From Bradyrhizobium macuxiense (GTDB lineage Bacteria; Pseudomonadota; Alphaproteobacteria; Rhizobiales; Xanthobacteraceae), in NCBI RefSeq assembly GCF_007993935.1, contig NZ_VITY01000022.1:57828-121827 (forward strand): DNA of 64,000 nucleotides, given 5' to 3'. The notes beneath the pieces are model-generated. The model saw nothing but the letters and a program-made list of their open reading frames with translations. It made no database searches and was not told the origin of the DNA. Position numbers and translations under genes: made by a program. Of the stretch, positions 1 to 9,169 are shown piece by piece (positions within the stretch are counted from its first letter, which is position 1; the number at the start of each line of letters is the position of its first letter).

Positions 1-55
1 GGTCAACAGCGCTGATTTTGAAATTCTGCTGGGGGCCCGGCACGAGGTGTCTTTC

Positions 56-1141
56 ATGTTTCGGATCGACTGGCTCGAAACCAGTCCTGGGCAACTCGCT
101 ATGGCTGTGTTAATGGCGATAGCCCTTCTGCTCAGCATTCTCATGGGGTCTAGGCACAAGTTGTTCCTATCGCTGGCTCTCGCCGGGGTGTTGATCGTAA
201 CAATAGCGACTGTGCTGCTGGGGACCGATCCGATCAGCATTAAGCTCACGACTTTATTCCTGGTACCGGCCTTCGCATGCCTTGGCGCGATGTTCTGGCG
301 TGAGAGATTGATTCTGTGCGCACAGACTCCCACTAGCATCGCTCTAACGCTAATTTTTTTAGTACTGCCGCACCTGTCCGCGCTGGGCTCCAATCTCAAT
401 TACTGGTTCGCGGGGTCCATGGCCGCCTTGTTCTGGATGCTCGCGCTCGTTGCTTTCCTGAGCCCTCTTGCGCAACAGGGACGCAGCGTCGCCGCCCTAC
501 TGCCCCTGACGGTGTTGGCACAAGGGCTTACTGCATCAGTGATCAATGCTGCCATCCTCAAGCCTTGGAACCAAGTGAAGGATCTGCGCGCTTATACCGC
601 CGTCACACACCTGCCCGGTGGTGGAAAATTGGTGCTCCCGCAGCCCCTCCACGACTATCTAGCCACGGCCAGAGCCCAGGCTCGTGCGGCCGGCCTTGAA
701 ATCGGCACACCCGCGGTCGATCTCTCCGGCCGCTCGCCGGGCGTGCTGTATGTGCTCGAGACGCGAGCGCTCGGTCTACCATGGCTGGTCGGCCCACATG
801 ACAGTAACCCAGCCCATTTCGGTCAACCATGGCCAATCGTGCCACATACCGGCAGTAACGTAGCCGCGGTGGTAGCGCTCGGACTTGAGAGCTGCGCCGA
901 TCTGGCCAAAGCGTGGGTACTAATCGAGCCAGAGGGCCCGCATCGTCTTGACCAAGCCAGTATCATGGCCTCCTTTGGAGCTCACCCGACGGACTATGTC
1001 GTCGCCGCGGCGTTCGAAACCCCGATCAATGACGGGCATGATCGGGATGCTTACAGGCAGTCCTTGCTCAAGCCCGTACGCCCCGCCGTGCTGGCGGAAC
1101 AATCCTGCCATGAAGCGAGGCGACAACGGCCGGATCGCTAG
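56..1141 (+). CDS. Polytopic membrane protein, function unknown
   Basis: The N-terminal ~190 residues form about six hydrophobic helices, followed by a soluble C-terminal domain of ~170 residues. I chose ATG 56 over GTG 47 because GAGGTG lies six bases before it. I do not recognise the family. The context is polysaccharide biosynthesis, so a role in glycan export or modification is a guess. Its C-terminal segment (LDQASIMAS ... AYRQ ... AEQSC) recurs as a fragment at 43694-43940, just upstream of rfbF. Here it is followed after 15 bases by a remnant of the start of rfbF, so the gene pair was once adjacent and has been duplicated. No catalytic motif was seen. Confidence 0.65.
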   Translation: MFRIDWLETSPGQLAMAVLMAIALLLSILMGSRHKLFLSLALAGVLIVTIATVLLGTDPISIKLTTLFLVPAFACLGAMFWRERLILCAQTPTSIALTLIFLVLPHLSALGSNLNYWFAGSMAALFWMLALVAFLSPLAQQGRSVAALLPLTVLAQGLTASVINAAILKPWNQVKDLRAYTAVTHLPGGGKLVLPQPLHDYLATARAQARAAGLEIGTPAVDLSGRSPGVLYVLETRALGLPWLVGPHDSNPAHFGQPWPIVPHTGSNVAAVVALGLESCADLAKAWVLIEPEGPHRLDQASIMASFGAHPTDYVVAAAFETPINDGHDRDAYRQSLLKPVRPAVLAEQSCHEARRQRPDR

Positions 1142-1155
1142 AAACGGAGCCAGTC

Positions 1156-1215
1156 GTGAAAGCTGCGATCCTCGTGGGTGTCACCTCGGAAACCCGTGTT
1201 TGCGAGCCAAGTCAG
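1156..1215 (+). pseudogene. 5' remnant of rfbF (glucose-1-phosphate cytidylyltransferase)
   Basis: The reading VKAAILVG after the membrane protein aligns with the start of the intact rfbF at 43693 (VKAVILAGG), and the DNA match continues for roughly 60 bases before decaying. The glycine-rich nucleotide-binding loop is lost. Confidence 0.6.
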
Positions 1216-1483
1216 CTGCCTTCGCTCCACGCTTATGCTTCCTTCAATACAGCGATAATCTGCTTCCGTGAACCTTGCTCCTTGCTCGCCTCATCCGTCC
1301 GTCCTTCTTCAGACCGGATTCTAACTCTATCTCGAGGAAATACGCAGCGACGAGTCAGGACGCAAGCATGTCAGCGCGCTGTCCGAGCCGCCGAAGAGCG
1401 TTCAAATGGTGTCGAACCCAAGACTGCAAACCGAAAACAATCATAGCACTTCAGCAATAAACGAATGAGCCGCGCGGCTTACA
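1216..1483. other. Intergenic decayed DNA
   Basis: No gene is recognised. A ~38-base stretch around 1322-1360 (CTAACTC..TCGAGGAAATAC) resembles 48424-48462, so a small dispersed repeat is possible. Confidence 0.3.
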
Positions 1484-2428
1484 TCAGAGATGCTCTGACC
1501 CAAAGTTTACCCGCTCGGCTTCAATGACATGAGGCATCTTTGTTACGTGTGTTTGTATTGATCCCAGATATTCTCCAATTAGGCCCAAGAAGAGCATTTG
1601 AATGCCGCCAAAAAAGGAGATTCCGATGAGAATCGGGGCGAGACCGCACTCGAACCAGCTCCAGAATAGAAGCTTGACGCCAAAATAACCGAGAGAAATA
1701 GCCATACTGACGATCGAGACGAGAAAGCCGAGCATAGTCATCAGACGAACCGGGACTTTGGAATGCTTCGTCACACCCAACATCGCCGTGTCGTAGAGCA
1801 AATAGAGGTTCTGACTGCTAGATCCTCGATTGCGCCGCGGTTGATGGAAGGGGACGGTGGCAATCTTAAAGCCGACTTCGCAGACAAGCCCACGAAAGTA
1901 GGGATAGGGATCGTCGATCTTGCGCAGCACATCAATGATAAAGCGATCGTAGAGGCCCGAGCCGGTCGCATTCTGCACCAAAGGCACGTCAGAAATACGC
2001 GAGATCATCCGATAATAGAGTCGGCGCAGGTGGAACATGAATGGCGATTCCTCACTCGCCGGCTTGACGGCCATGATGGTCTTGTAACCCTCTTCCCACT
2101 TGGCAATGAACTGGGGAATCATCTCAGGTGGATCCTGAAGGTCAGCAGCGATCAGCACCACGGCGTCGCCACTAGCCTGCAATATGGCGTGGAACGATGA
2201 CCGGATATAGCCGAAGTTTCGGGTGTTCACGATGACCTTAACCCGGACGTCTTTCGCTGCAATGCCGCGCAAGATTTCCAGGGTTCGGTCGGTGGATGCG
2301 TTGTCGATGAGGATGTGTTCGTATTCATAGCCGGTGCCGGTCATTACTGTTGCGATACGGCTGCACAGTTCAACGACATTGTCCTGTTCGTTAAACACGG
2401 GCGTGACAATACTGATGGTCTTACTCAT
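1484..2428 (-). CDS. GT2 family glycosyltransferase (dolichyl-phosphate-mannose synthase / GtrB type)
   Basis: Predicted to transfer a sugar from a nucleotide donor to a polyprenyl phosphate at the inner membrane. The 314-residue protein opens with ISIVTPVFNEQDN, the GT2 nucleotide-binding strand, and carries the acidic motif AADLQDPPEM near residue 95. Two hydrophobic helices lie at about residues 230-290, the usual GtrB/ArnC-like layout. It starts 119 bases after the transketolase C-subunit gene on the same strand, so it may be the last gene of the operon that begins at 7156. The acceptor and sugar cannot be told from sequence. Confidence 0.85.
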   Translation of the reverse strand: MSKTISIVTPVFNEQDNVVELCSRIATVMTGTGYEYEHILIDNASTDRTLEILRGIAAKDVRVKVIVNTRNFGYIRSSFHAILQASGDAVVLIAADLQDPPEMIPQFIAKWEEGYKTIMAVKPASEESPFMFHLRRLYYRMISRISDVPLVQNATGSGLYDRFIIDVLRKIDDPYPYFRGLVCEVGFKIATVPFHQPRRNRGSSSQNLYLLYDTAMLGVTKHSKVPVRLMTMLGFLVSIVSMAISLGYFGVKLLFWSWFECGLAPILIGISFFGGIQMLFLGLIGEYLGSIQTHVTKMPHVIEAERVNFGSEHL

Positions 2429-2547
2429 GTACGAACTGGCTGCTCAGCAGGTGTATAGGGTGCTAACGGCAAAGAAGATTGACAACGCGATTGTCCTCCC
2501 ACACCTCGTCGAGACGAAAAGATGACCAGGGTTTACCGCATGACAGT

Positions 2548-3459
2548 TCAAGGCCGAAGGCTCGCCAGCGTTAACCCCGCCGAAGCACGCAAATAGTCCT
2601 GGCTGCCCGCGGTGCCGATGAAGCAATTCGGAATGGCTATGCGCCTGACGCGAGGCATGGATGACAGGTTGCCGACGGCGTACATGTCGCTCAGCGCTTC
2701 GACGATGGAGCTACCAAAACCGCCATTGAGTTGATGCTCCTCCAAGGTAACTAGCAGATCGTGTGCCTGGGCGATTTCCCGCAGTTGAGCAGGATCGTAT
2801 CCACCGACAAAAGGTACGCTAAATACTGACCAGGAGTTTCCCGCAGCTCGGACCTCCAAAAGGGCGTGAGCCACGATGGCGCCGGTGGCGAGGATCGCAA
2901 CATCATTTCCCGCCTGCACAGGAAGCAAGCGGCCGGGCGCAAAGTCGAGTGAAGTCGCTGGATCGTGGATCAACTCTTCGCCGATTTTGTTGATGCGCAC
3001 ATAGCCGGGGCCACGATAGGAAGCCATGAAGTGTGCGGCGGCGCGCGCCTCAACAGGATCTGCCGGGGCACAGACGGTCATGTTGGGGATAACGCGCAAC
3101 ATGGCGATATCCTCGGTAGCATGATGGGAAACACCCTGCGGACCGTAAGCATAGCCGGCGCCTACAGCCAACACCTTCACGCTGGCTTCGTGATAGCAGA
3201 CATCATAGCGGATTTGCTCCATAGCCCGGAGCGTCGAGAAGTTCCCAATTGAGTAGGTGAAGACATTGTAGCCTTCGCGCGCTAAGCCCACAGCAACCTG
3301 CGTCATATTCTGCTCGGCAATCCCAACATTGAGGAAGCGATCGGGGAAACGATCGGCAAATATCTCCAGAACCGAGTATCCCAGGTCACCGCACAACAGA
3401 AAGATGTCGTCGCGCGCGGCAGCCAGTTCACACAAAGTATTGATGAAAGTGTTGCGCAC
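2548..3459 (-). CDS. Transketolase, C-terminal subunit
   Basis: Second half of a split thiamine-diphosphate transketolase (303 residues). It contains the pyrimidine-binding domain with NVGIAEQNM (the conserved Glu that activates the cofactor) and GPQGVSHHATEDIA, followed by a transketolase C-terminal fold. The GTG start at 3459 overlaps the TAG stop of the N-subunit gene by one base, so the two should be made together in equal amounts. Split transketolases within sugar clusters are often specialised for two-carbon transfer to an unusual acceptor rather than central metabolism; that role here is inference from location. Confidence 0.88.
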   Translation of the reverse strand: MRNTFINTLCELAAARDDIFLLCGDLGYSVLEIFADRFPDRFLNVGIAEQNMTQVAVGLAREGYNVFTYSIGNFSTLRAMEQIRYDVCYHEASVKVLAVGAGYAYGPQGVSHHATEDIAMLRVIPNMTVCAPADPVEARAAAHFMASYRGPGYVRINKIGEELIHDPATSLDFAPGRLLPVQAGNDVAILATGAIVAHALLEVRAAGNSWSVFSVPFVGGYDPAQLREIAQAHDLLVTLEEHQLNGGFGSSIVEALSDMYAVGNLSSMPRVRRIAIPNCFIGTAGSQDYLRASAGLTLASLRP

Positions 3460-4274
3460 TATAGCTGCCCGAGTTCGACGCGCGCCGCGTGAAGATCGGC
3501 GTCGGAGGGAGATTTGTAGTGCCAGGCGAGCTGGCCTTCCATGAAGCTGACGCCCTTACCCTTGACTGTGTGAGCGATAATGCAGTGAGGGCGGCCCTGC
3601 CGACGAGCTTTCGCAACGGAAAGTGCCGACTTAATAGCAGACAGATCGTGGCCATCGAGCTCGATGACCGACCAGTTGAAGGCCCTGAATTTTCCGGCGA
3701 GCGGCTCGAGTCCCGTCACGGCCTCTACGGTGCCAAAGCTCTGCAGCTTGTTGTAGTCGACGATGGCGATAAGATTATCTAGCCGGTTGTGGGCGGCGAA
3801 TAGTATCGCTTCCCAGTTCGAACCCTCGTCCAGTTCGCCATCGCCGAGAACAGTGAACACCGAATAAGAAAGGCTGCGACGTTTACCCGCCAGCGCCGAT
3901 CCGCAGGCGACGCCGAGCGCGTGGCCGAGACTGCCTGTTGACAGTTCGATCCCAGGCAGCCTGTGACTGACGTGAGACGTAAAGCGACTGCCGTCCGCGA
4001 TGAAACCCTCCCGTAACCCGCCCGCAGGAAAGAAACCACGGATATCAAGCGCAGCGTAAAGCGCAACGCAGGCATGACCCTTACTATAGAACAGCCGATC
4101 GCGTACCGGGTCGCTTGCAAGGTCCGGCGCGATGCGCATGACATCACCATAGAGCACGGCCAGGATATCGGCGACCGAGAGGGCTCCTCCGATATGTGAG
4201 GTACGCTTGCAATGGCACAGGTCAAGCGCCGCAAGACGGATACGACGGGCGAATTCATCAAGAGCAATGGTCAT
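3459..4274 (-). CDS. Transketolase, N-terminal subunit
   Basis: Thiamine-diphosphate-binding half of a two-subunit transketolase. It shows HIGGALSVADIL near the N-terminus, SKGHACVALYA, and the GDG...N cofactor motif (GDGELDEGSNWE ... DYNKLQ). I place the start at ATG 4274, which overlaps the epimerase stop as ATGA, rather than the longer frame beginning at 4310. The protein is 271 residues, normal for the N-subunit family. It sits between an epimerase and its C-subunit partner in a polysaccharide operon. Confidence 0.88.
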   Translation of the reverse strand: MTIALDEFARRIRLAALDLCHCKRTSHIGGALSVADILAVLYGDVMRIAPDLASDPVRDRLFYSKGHACVALYAALDIRGFFPAGGLREGFIADGSRFTSHVSHRLPGIELSTGSLGHALGVACGSALAGKRRSLSYSVFTVLGDGELDEGSNWEAILFAAHNRLDNLIAIVDYNKLQSFGTVEAVTGLEPLAGKFRAFNWSVIELDGHDLSAIKSALSVAKARRQGRPHCIIAHTVKGKGVSFMEGQLAWHYKSPSDADLHAARVELGQL

Positions 4275-5320
4275 GGGTACTTTGCCTCGAGTAGACGCGT
4301 CCGATACCATTCGATGGTGCGGTCCAAGGCGACGTCGAATGGAATACCAATCGAAAGGCCAAGTTCGTCGTGGGCGCGGGCAATGGACGGTACATAGCGC
4401 TCCGGCGGACGATCAGCTTGGGCAACGCCCTGAATTTCAATAGCCGGCTGCGCCAAACCTGCGGCCCTGGCAACGACCATCGCCAGGCTCGCAATTGAAA
4501 CGGGCTGATCGGATCCCACATTGTAGGCGCGTGATGGCAAACCGCGCATGAGAATGGCTAGCAGCCAAATTACCAGATCAACCGCGTACATATATGAACG
4601 CAGGGGTGTTCCATCGCCACGAATAACGATCGGTTGACCCAGGATGGCGTCACGGATGAAATTTCCAGCGGCAAATTGCCGGTCGAGCGCGAGGTAGGGA
4701 CCAATCTGGGCAAAGACGCGCGCCGATTTGCACGATAGCCCGGCTTCCGCACCATAGGCGGTGCCCAGCCATTCAGCGGCACGTTTGCCCAGTGCATAGG
4801 CCGCACCGACGACCGACGGGTCGGGTGCGCCCAAATAGTCTTCGCATACAAGGTCAATGTGGGCGGGTATGGGACCGTAGATCGCACCCGAGGACAGCAG
4901 CAGCACGTCGGTGATGCCCCGCTTTCGGCAGAAGTCGAGCAATCGCCGCGTTCCGCCGACGGTAACGTCGAAAGTGTGCAAAGGTGAGGATGTCGCGATA
5001 ACGTCGGTGGCCCCATGGATGGCGTGGGTGAAAGAGCTGGGAGGAAACACGAAATCCCGCACATCGCCGGCGATGAGCTTCACGGCCGGATCGGTGCCAA
5101 GGTGAGGATGAGTGGCGGCGAACCGAGCCGGATCACGGCTCAGAACCGTTATCGAAAGCGCCAAAGACAGAGCGCGATCCGCATGGATCAGAGCTTCGAG
5201 CAGCCAGCGGCCGATATAACCGGTGCCGCCAGTGATAAATATACGCGCGCCAACAAGGGCTCTGAGATCGGAGCTTGCGTGCTTGAGGACAAGATCGAGA
5301 TCGGCTTGCGGAACGGCCAA
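4271..5320 (-). CDS. NAD(P)-dependent sugar epimerase/dehydratase (SDR family)
   Basis: Extended short-chain dehydrogenase acting on a nucleotide sugar. It has the Rossmann motif TGGTGYIG at about residue 28, LSSGAIYG, and YALGKRAAE, which supplies the YxxxK catalytic pair. I chose TTG 5320 because GAGGTG sits seven bases upstream and the upstream gene stops at 5332; the open frame runs further, to 5479, but that part overlaps the kinase gene. About 349 residues. It is coupled to the transketolase by a 4-base overlap. Substrate unknown; a 4-keto sugar that accepts a two-carbon unit from the transketolase is speculation. Confidence 0.82.
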   Translation of the reverse strand: MAVPQADLDLVLKHASSDLRALVGARIFITGGTGYIGRWLLEALIHADRALSLALSITVLSRDPARFAATHPHLGTDPAVKLIAGDVRDFVFPPSSFTHAIHGATDVIATSSPLHTFDVTVGGTRRLLDFCRKRGITDVLLLSSGAIYGPIPAHIDLVCEDYLGAPDPSVVGAAYALGKRAAEWLGTAYGAEAGLSCKSARVFAQIGPYLALDRQFAAGNFIRDAILGQPIVIRGDGTPLRSYMYAVDLVIWLLAILMRGLPSRAYNVGSDQPVSIASLAMVVARAAGLAQPAIEIQGVAQADRPPERYVPSIARAHDELGLSIGIPFDVALDRTIEWYRTRLLEAKYP

Positions 5321-5331
5321 TTTGAGGCACC

Positions 5332-6213
5332 TCAATGGTCCGAAGCGAAGGCGACGATTTCCAGGACGCGACGGTTGAAGTCGAGGCTGCTGCTCCCATG
5401 AGTCTCGAAAAGCACCGAAAGCCACGATTTGAGCACGATTATCAGAATCAAGACCGCAATCTCTACCTCCTTCTTCCAAGGGGTGTGCCCAAACATGGTC
5501 GGTGAATAATGAGGACGCTGGGCCATGAAGGTCAGCCAGTAGAGATAGTCATAGCCTTCGATTCCCCAGAGCGCATCTTCCCAATCGATGGCCACGAGGC
5601 CTCCGCTGTCGATCATTAAGTTGCGAGCGCCAAGATCACCATGGCAGGGAACCGCAACGAAGCGATGCTGTTCGTCCTCCAGCAGATCGAGGCAGGCCGA
5701 GGCCCAGCCCTGCGCCTTCCCGTGTATATGAGCGCCCGAAATCAAACCACTGAGAGCAGCCTGACCTTCGCGCAGTAGCGTAGCAAAATCATCGTGGTCC
5801 GGAATGGCTGCAGTTACCTTGGGATCGTTAAGCCTACGGGACCAACTTGCAATCAAGGCACGCAACAGCTCTCCAGTGGGCGGACACGGCGGGTGGGACA
5901 AGGCATCGGTGACCAGCCAAAAGCGAGCCCCAAGCTCGACCGTCTGGACATGGAGGCGCTCGCCATACAGGGCGGACAGCAAGGCACCCTCCTTGCGCAG
6001 CGCCGGTTCGCCCCCGGTGAACGCGTTCGTCTTGGCAACACGCTGACGTCCGTCGATAAGAACGAGAAACGCCGCGCCGAGTGTGCCTCCTTTGATAAGC
6101 GTCGCCGCGCTGCTGCCGAGCGAGGCGCTGAGCCGAGCGACATCTTGCGCTGGTATAATTCCGCAAGCAGCGCTGGACCGTAAGACGCGGGCGTATCGCA
6201 GCTTGCTAAGCAT
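5332..6213 (-). CDS. Aminoglycoside phosphotransferase-like kinase (APH/ChoK fold)
   Basis: Small-molecule kinase of the APH family. The Brenner motif is HGDLGARNLMID (catalytic Asp, then Asn) and the metal-binding motif is AIDWEDALWG. ATG 6213 overlaps the end of the sulfotransferase gene by eight bases, which supports this start over the longer frame at 6246; about 293 residues. In glycan clusters these kinases usually phosphorylate a sugar or an amino-alcohol substituent rather than confer antibiotic resistance. The substrate is not evident. Confidence 0.8.
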   Translation of the reverse strand: MLSKLRYARVLRSSAACGIIPAQDVARLSASLGSSAATLIKGGTLGAAFLVLIDGRQRVAKTNAFTGGEPALRKEGALLSALYGERLHVQTVELGARFWLVTDALSHPPCPPTGELLRALIASWSRRLNDPKVTAAIPDHDDFATLLREGQAALSGLISGAHIHGKAQGWASACLDLLEDEQHRFVAVPCHGDLGARNLMIDSGGLVAIDWEDALWGIEGYDYLYWLTFMAQRPHYSPTMFGHTPWKKEVEIAVLILIIVLKSWLSVLFETHGSSSLDFNRRVLEIVAFASDH

Positions 6214-7156
6214 GATAGTACTGCCTGAGGTAGTCGATCTCATCAAATTTGAAATGGCGTGCCAGAGCTGTGGTACCGGCTACGATTTGGGCTTTCTCGG
6301 CATCGTTGAGTTCATCGGCCATGGCTCTGTTGTAGTCTGCCGTGCTTTTGAGCACCGTGCCCCAGGGAGCGACATCCTCGGACATCTCACGACCGTTCCA
6401 GCTCGGATAGAGCATGCTCGGCTCAAACTTGACGCCAATGAAGCGAGATACGTCTTCCATGAAAGTCCGCTTATCGTCCACCAGATCCTCATAGCGGAAA
6501 ATTCGTACATTGCCTGGGTACATGCGCGCATACATCTCCACGGTGGAATGGTAGACATTCCATGTGATGAGATACTTGCTCAATGGCTGCGGAAACGGGC
6601 GGCGCTTGGTATCGCGATAGGCGGAGAAAGGGTTACGCACGATGTGGATGATCCGCACGCCGGGGAAGTCGCGGATCATCCGGTCGGCGTCGATGCCGAT
6701 GGCCGGCGAATAGCCGACATACACCTTATCGTTGGTGATTTCGGCCCAATGGTTTTCCCACGCCACGAATGTGGCACGGAAGAACGCCTCAATGACCCGT
6801 CTGCGGCTGTAAGTAGGACCGCCCAGAAGCTGCTCGAACGCGGCAATGCGGTTAGACTCGTTGAGTTTGAGATCAACATCGCGGAACTTCGAGCCGTTGC
6901 GTTTGCGCAGAAACGTTTTGAGCTCCTCGTCAATCATCTGCTCATAGAGCTCGAGCGCCGTCAGCCCCTCGGGGAATTCCGGATAGCGGTACTGCACTCG
7001 CTCGACTGACCCGAGAAAGTCACTGAAGTTGCGATTTCCCAGCTGCGACTCAAAGGGATAGACTAGCAACCGCGAATGCCCGTCGAGGTGACGATGGGCA
7101 ACGTTGCCACCATGTTCGAAGCCGGCCGAAACCATAACGAACTCAAAGCGACTCAT
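6206..7156 (-). CDS. Sulfotransferase family protein
   Basis: Predicted PAPS-dependent sulfotransferase (316 residues). The 3'-phosphate-binding segment is clear: IIHIVRNPFSAYRD, with the conserved Arg and Ser. RIFRYEDLVDD further on is typical of carbohydrate sulfotransferases. The usual N-terminal P-loop (RSGTT-like) is replaced by SAGFEHGGN, which is unusual. It is the first gene of the minus-strand operon running to 2548 or 1484. An upstream repeat shared with three other glycan clusters lies at 7395-7560. It may sulfate the surface glycan or its precursor. Confidence 0.8.
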   Translation of the reverse strand: MSRFEFVMVSAGFEHGGNVAHRHLDGHSRLLVYPFESQLGNRNFSDFLGSVERVQYRYPEFPEGLTALELYEQMIDEELKTFLRKRNGSKFRDVDLKLNESNRIAAFEQLLGGPTYSRRRVIEAFFRATFVAWENHWAEITNDKVYVGYSPAIGIDADRMIRDFPGVRIIHIVRNPFSAYRDTKRRPFPQPLSKYLITWNVYHSTVEMYARMYPGNVRIFRYEDLVDDKRTFMEDVSRFIGVKFEPSMLYPSWNGREMSEDVAPWGTVLKSTADYNRAMADELNDAEKAQIVAGTTALARHFKFDEIDYLRQYYHA

Positions 7157-7214
7157 AGGGACGTCCTTCAGGTTGACAGATTACTGGGACGTCGGCGTTA
7201 TCCAGCTTTGTGAG

Positions 7215-7290
7215 TTAACCATCGCTGTAATCTCGTCGGGCGCCGGTGAAATAGACAATCTCGGCTAGCGTGCGCGCTGCCATGTCGTCG
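7215..7290 (-). repeat. Inverted repeat arm 1 (pairs with 7596-7672)
   Basis: On the minus strand this reads AEIVYFTGARRD; the plus strand at 7596-7672 reads ADIIYFTGTRRD. The two ~75-bp stretches are diverged inverted copies flanking the upstream repeat. The parent gene is not recognised. Confidence 0.5.
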
Positions 7291-7394
7291 CCAGGCGAAT
7301 GGGCACGTCGACGTAGAAAGCTTCGTCGGTAAGATCGAGACCGCAATTGCTGTAGTATTGCAGCCAAGCGTAAAGGATTGCTAGTTGCGGCGGA

Positions 7395-7560
7395 CACAGC
7401 CAGCAAGGTGTGATCCAGCAAGAATGACAAATTTCTTATCTTTGGCAAAGTGATTGTCGCTTGGCATAGGCCCCTTCCTGCCGGCCTCGTAGGGGAGGCC
7501 CATTCGAATGAATCCTCAAGGGGCTTCTAACTGACCCGAGCCTGACGATCTCCTCTCAAG
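7395..7560 (-). repeat. Shared upstream repeat, copy A (before the sulfotransferase operon)
   Basis: Read on the minus strand it has GGCTCGGGTCAGTTAGAAG, then TTGAGG...GGCCTC, then ATGCCAAGCGACAATCACTT, which opens a 28-codon reading frame (MPSDNHFAK...). The same order is found at 16940-17125, 37285-37470 and 43900-44100, each ahead of a glycan gene group. It may carry a promoter or leader peptide. Confidence 0.6.
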
Positions 7561-7595
7561 TTTGGTAGTGTCCGTTACCTGGTGCGCAGCTAGCG

Positions 7596-7672
7596 GCGAC
7601 ACGGCCGCGCGCATGCTCGCTGACATTATCTACTTCACCGGCACCCGACGAGATCGCGGCGATAGCGCGTGA
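7596..7672 (+). repeat. Inverted repeat arm 2 (pairs with 7215-7290)
   Basis: Encodes ADIIYFTGTRRDRGD in frame, matching the minus-strand segment at 7215-7290. It is a fragment of an unrecognised gene. Confidence 0.5.
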
Positions 7673-7814
7673 TGGGTTTCTCCGGGGCTAGCGCTATGCC
7701 CTACGAGTGCCCCCTGCAGGCTTTGCGCCCACTCGAACAATCGGAAGCGCAATCCTCGTCTTGCCCATATCCTCCGGCGCTGGATGGACGCACGTCATCA
7801 GGCGACGCGGCTAA

Positions 7815-7960
7815 GGTATCGCAAGCTTCGATGCTTTCTATCAAAAACACGATAACCCGATTGGCTAACTCGATCGAGAGTGAGTTGAAGTGCTTCAAAA
7901 CTTTCCTTTGAAGTTTGCAGGTAGCAATACTGTTGTCTCTCATTGCCGAACGGCTCAACG
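7815..7960 (+). pseudogene. Duplicate of the palB upstream region and first codons
   Basis: Aligns along its length with 18775-18925: TCAAAAAC(A/G)CGAT, CTTTGAAGTTTGCAGGTA, then TTGTCTCTC, reading MSLIAERLNV against MSLVAVRLNV of palB. Coding similarity to palB stops at 7960, where IS256 transposase sequence begins. This is the promoter and start of a lost palB copy. Confidence 0.65.
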
Positions 7961-8370
7961 TCGATTGCGCTCACCGCTTCATCGCCACCGCCTTCGCCCA
8001 GGACGATGCCGAGGCCGCACGAGCGCAATGGCGGAAGGTCGCCGATCAGCTCCGCCCCAAGCTGCCCAAGCTTGCAGGCTTCCTCGACGACGCCGAGACC
8101 GACGAGCTGGCCTATATGACGTTCCCGCCCCAGCATCGCGCCAAGCTGCACTCGACCAACCCGATCGAGCGACTGAACGGCGAGATCAAGCGGCGCACTG
8201 AGGTGGTCGGCATCTTCCCCAAAGAGGACGCCATCGTTCGCCTCATCGGCGCAATCCTGCTCGAACAAAACGATGAATGGGCTGTCCAGCGTGCCCGTTA
8301 CATGACGCTGGAAACCATCGCGCCATTGAGCGATGATCCCACCGTCAGCCTTCCGGCTATCGCCAGCTGA
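7961..8370 (+). pseudogene. IS256-family transposase, C-terminal fragment
   Basis: About 135 residues of the mutator-type transposase C-terminus are intact in frame: LAYMTFPPQHRAKLHSTNPIERLNGEIKRR is the conserved block (HSTNPIERLN), followed by GIFPKEDAIVRLIGAILLEQNDEW. The N-terminal half and the DDE residues upstream are missing. The element joins the palB remnant at 7960. The sequence after the stop, ending near 8432 with GTTACACCACGCTCAGGGAC, looks like the right end of the element. Confidence 0.85.
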
Positions 8371-8432
8371 CCGGCCCGGCCCTTGCCGGCGATTGCGGTG
8401 CCCCGCCGCCAGTTACACCACGCTCAGGGACA

Positions 8433-9169
8433 TGATCCATCAATTTCGTCGGCGGCTCATTCCCCCGACCCTTTATTTTGCGGCAGCGGTCCGACGCGAC
8501 TCTACTCCGATCTAAGATTGCGAACTTGTGACTCGGGGCGCCAGCCCCCTTCCAAGACTCCCACCAGACTAAGTAGTGTCTGGATTCATTGTTAGTTGCT
8601 TTAATCATCACTCTAGCAGGTCGCCGTATAGGCTAACTGACGAGGTCTTGATCGTCGCGATCATTGTCGCTGGTGCATGACCGGCCAGTGCTGAAACTTA
8701 GCGCCTTAGTGCTGGTTCGCTGTCGCTACAGCACCCGCCGGTAGGATGCGAGACGTTGTTCGTTAGGTGCCCCTTTCAGCATCCGGCTCGCGCGAGCAAA
8801 CCAGTGGGACGAGTGTCGTAGTTGGCCCCGCCCCCTGTTAACTCGGCACGGCGAGCAACGATTGACCATTGATTCGATGGCCGGAAACCGACGATCTGGC
8901 TTCCGAGCAGCAACAAGCCGCGAGACAGAGTCTGTGACCAGCGAATTCATCATGTTCAACCGGCCTTGCTCCACCGGCTGGGAACTCGGCCCGTATGGCC
9001 CAAGCACGCCGCCTCGCTTATCTTTCGATCGACGGCATGAACGCCGTCAGGACAGCGGCAAAGGGGCATGAAGGGGCATGGCGTCGCCCCCATTGTGCGA
9101 ACTTCTTGATGACGCCACAGATATCCCGCCTCCGAGGCGGCCTGCTATTCGTTAAACGGTCCCGACTGA
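8433..9169. other. Non-coding interval
   Basis: No supported gene. The stretch 8726-9007 is open on the minus strand, but the translation matches nothing I recognise. Sequence before 9170 may hold the promoter for the SGNH-MBOAT pair. Confidence 0.4.
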
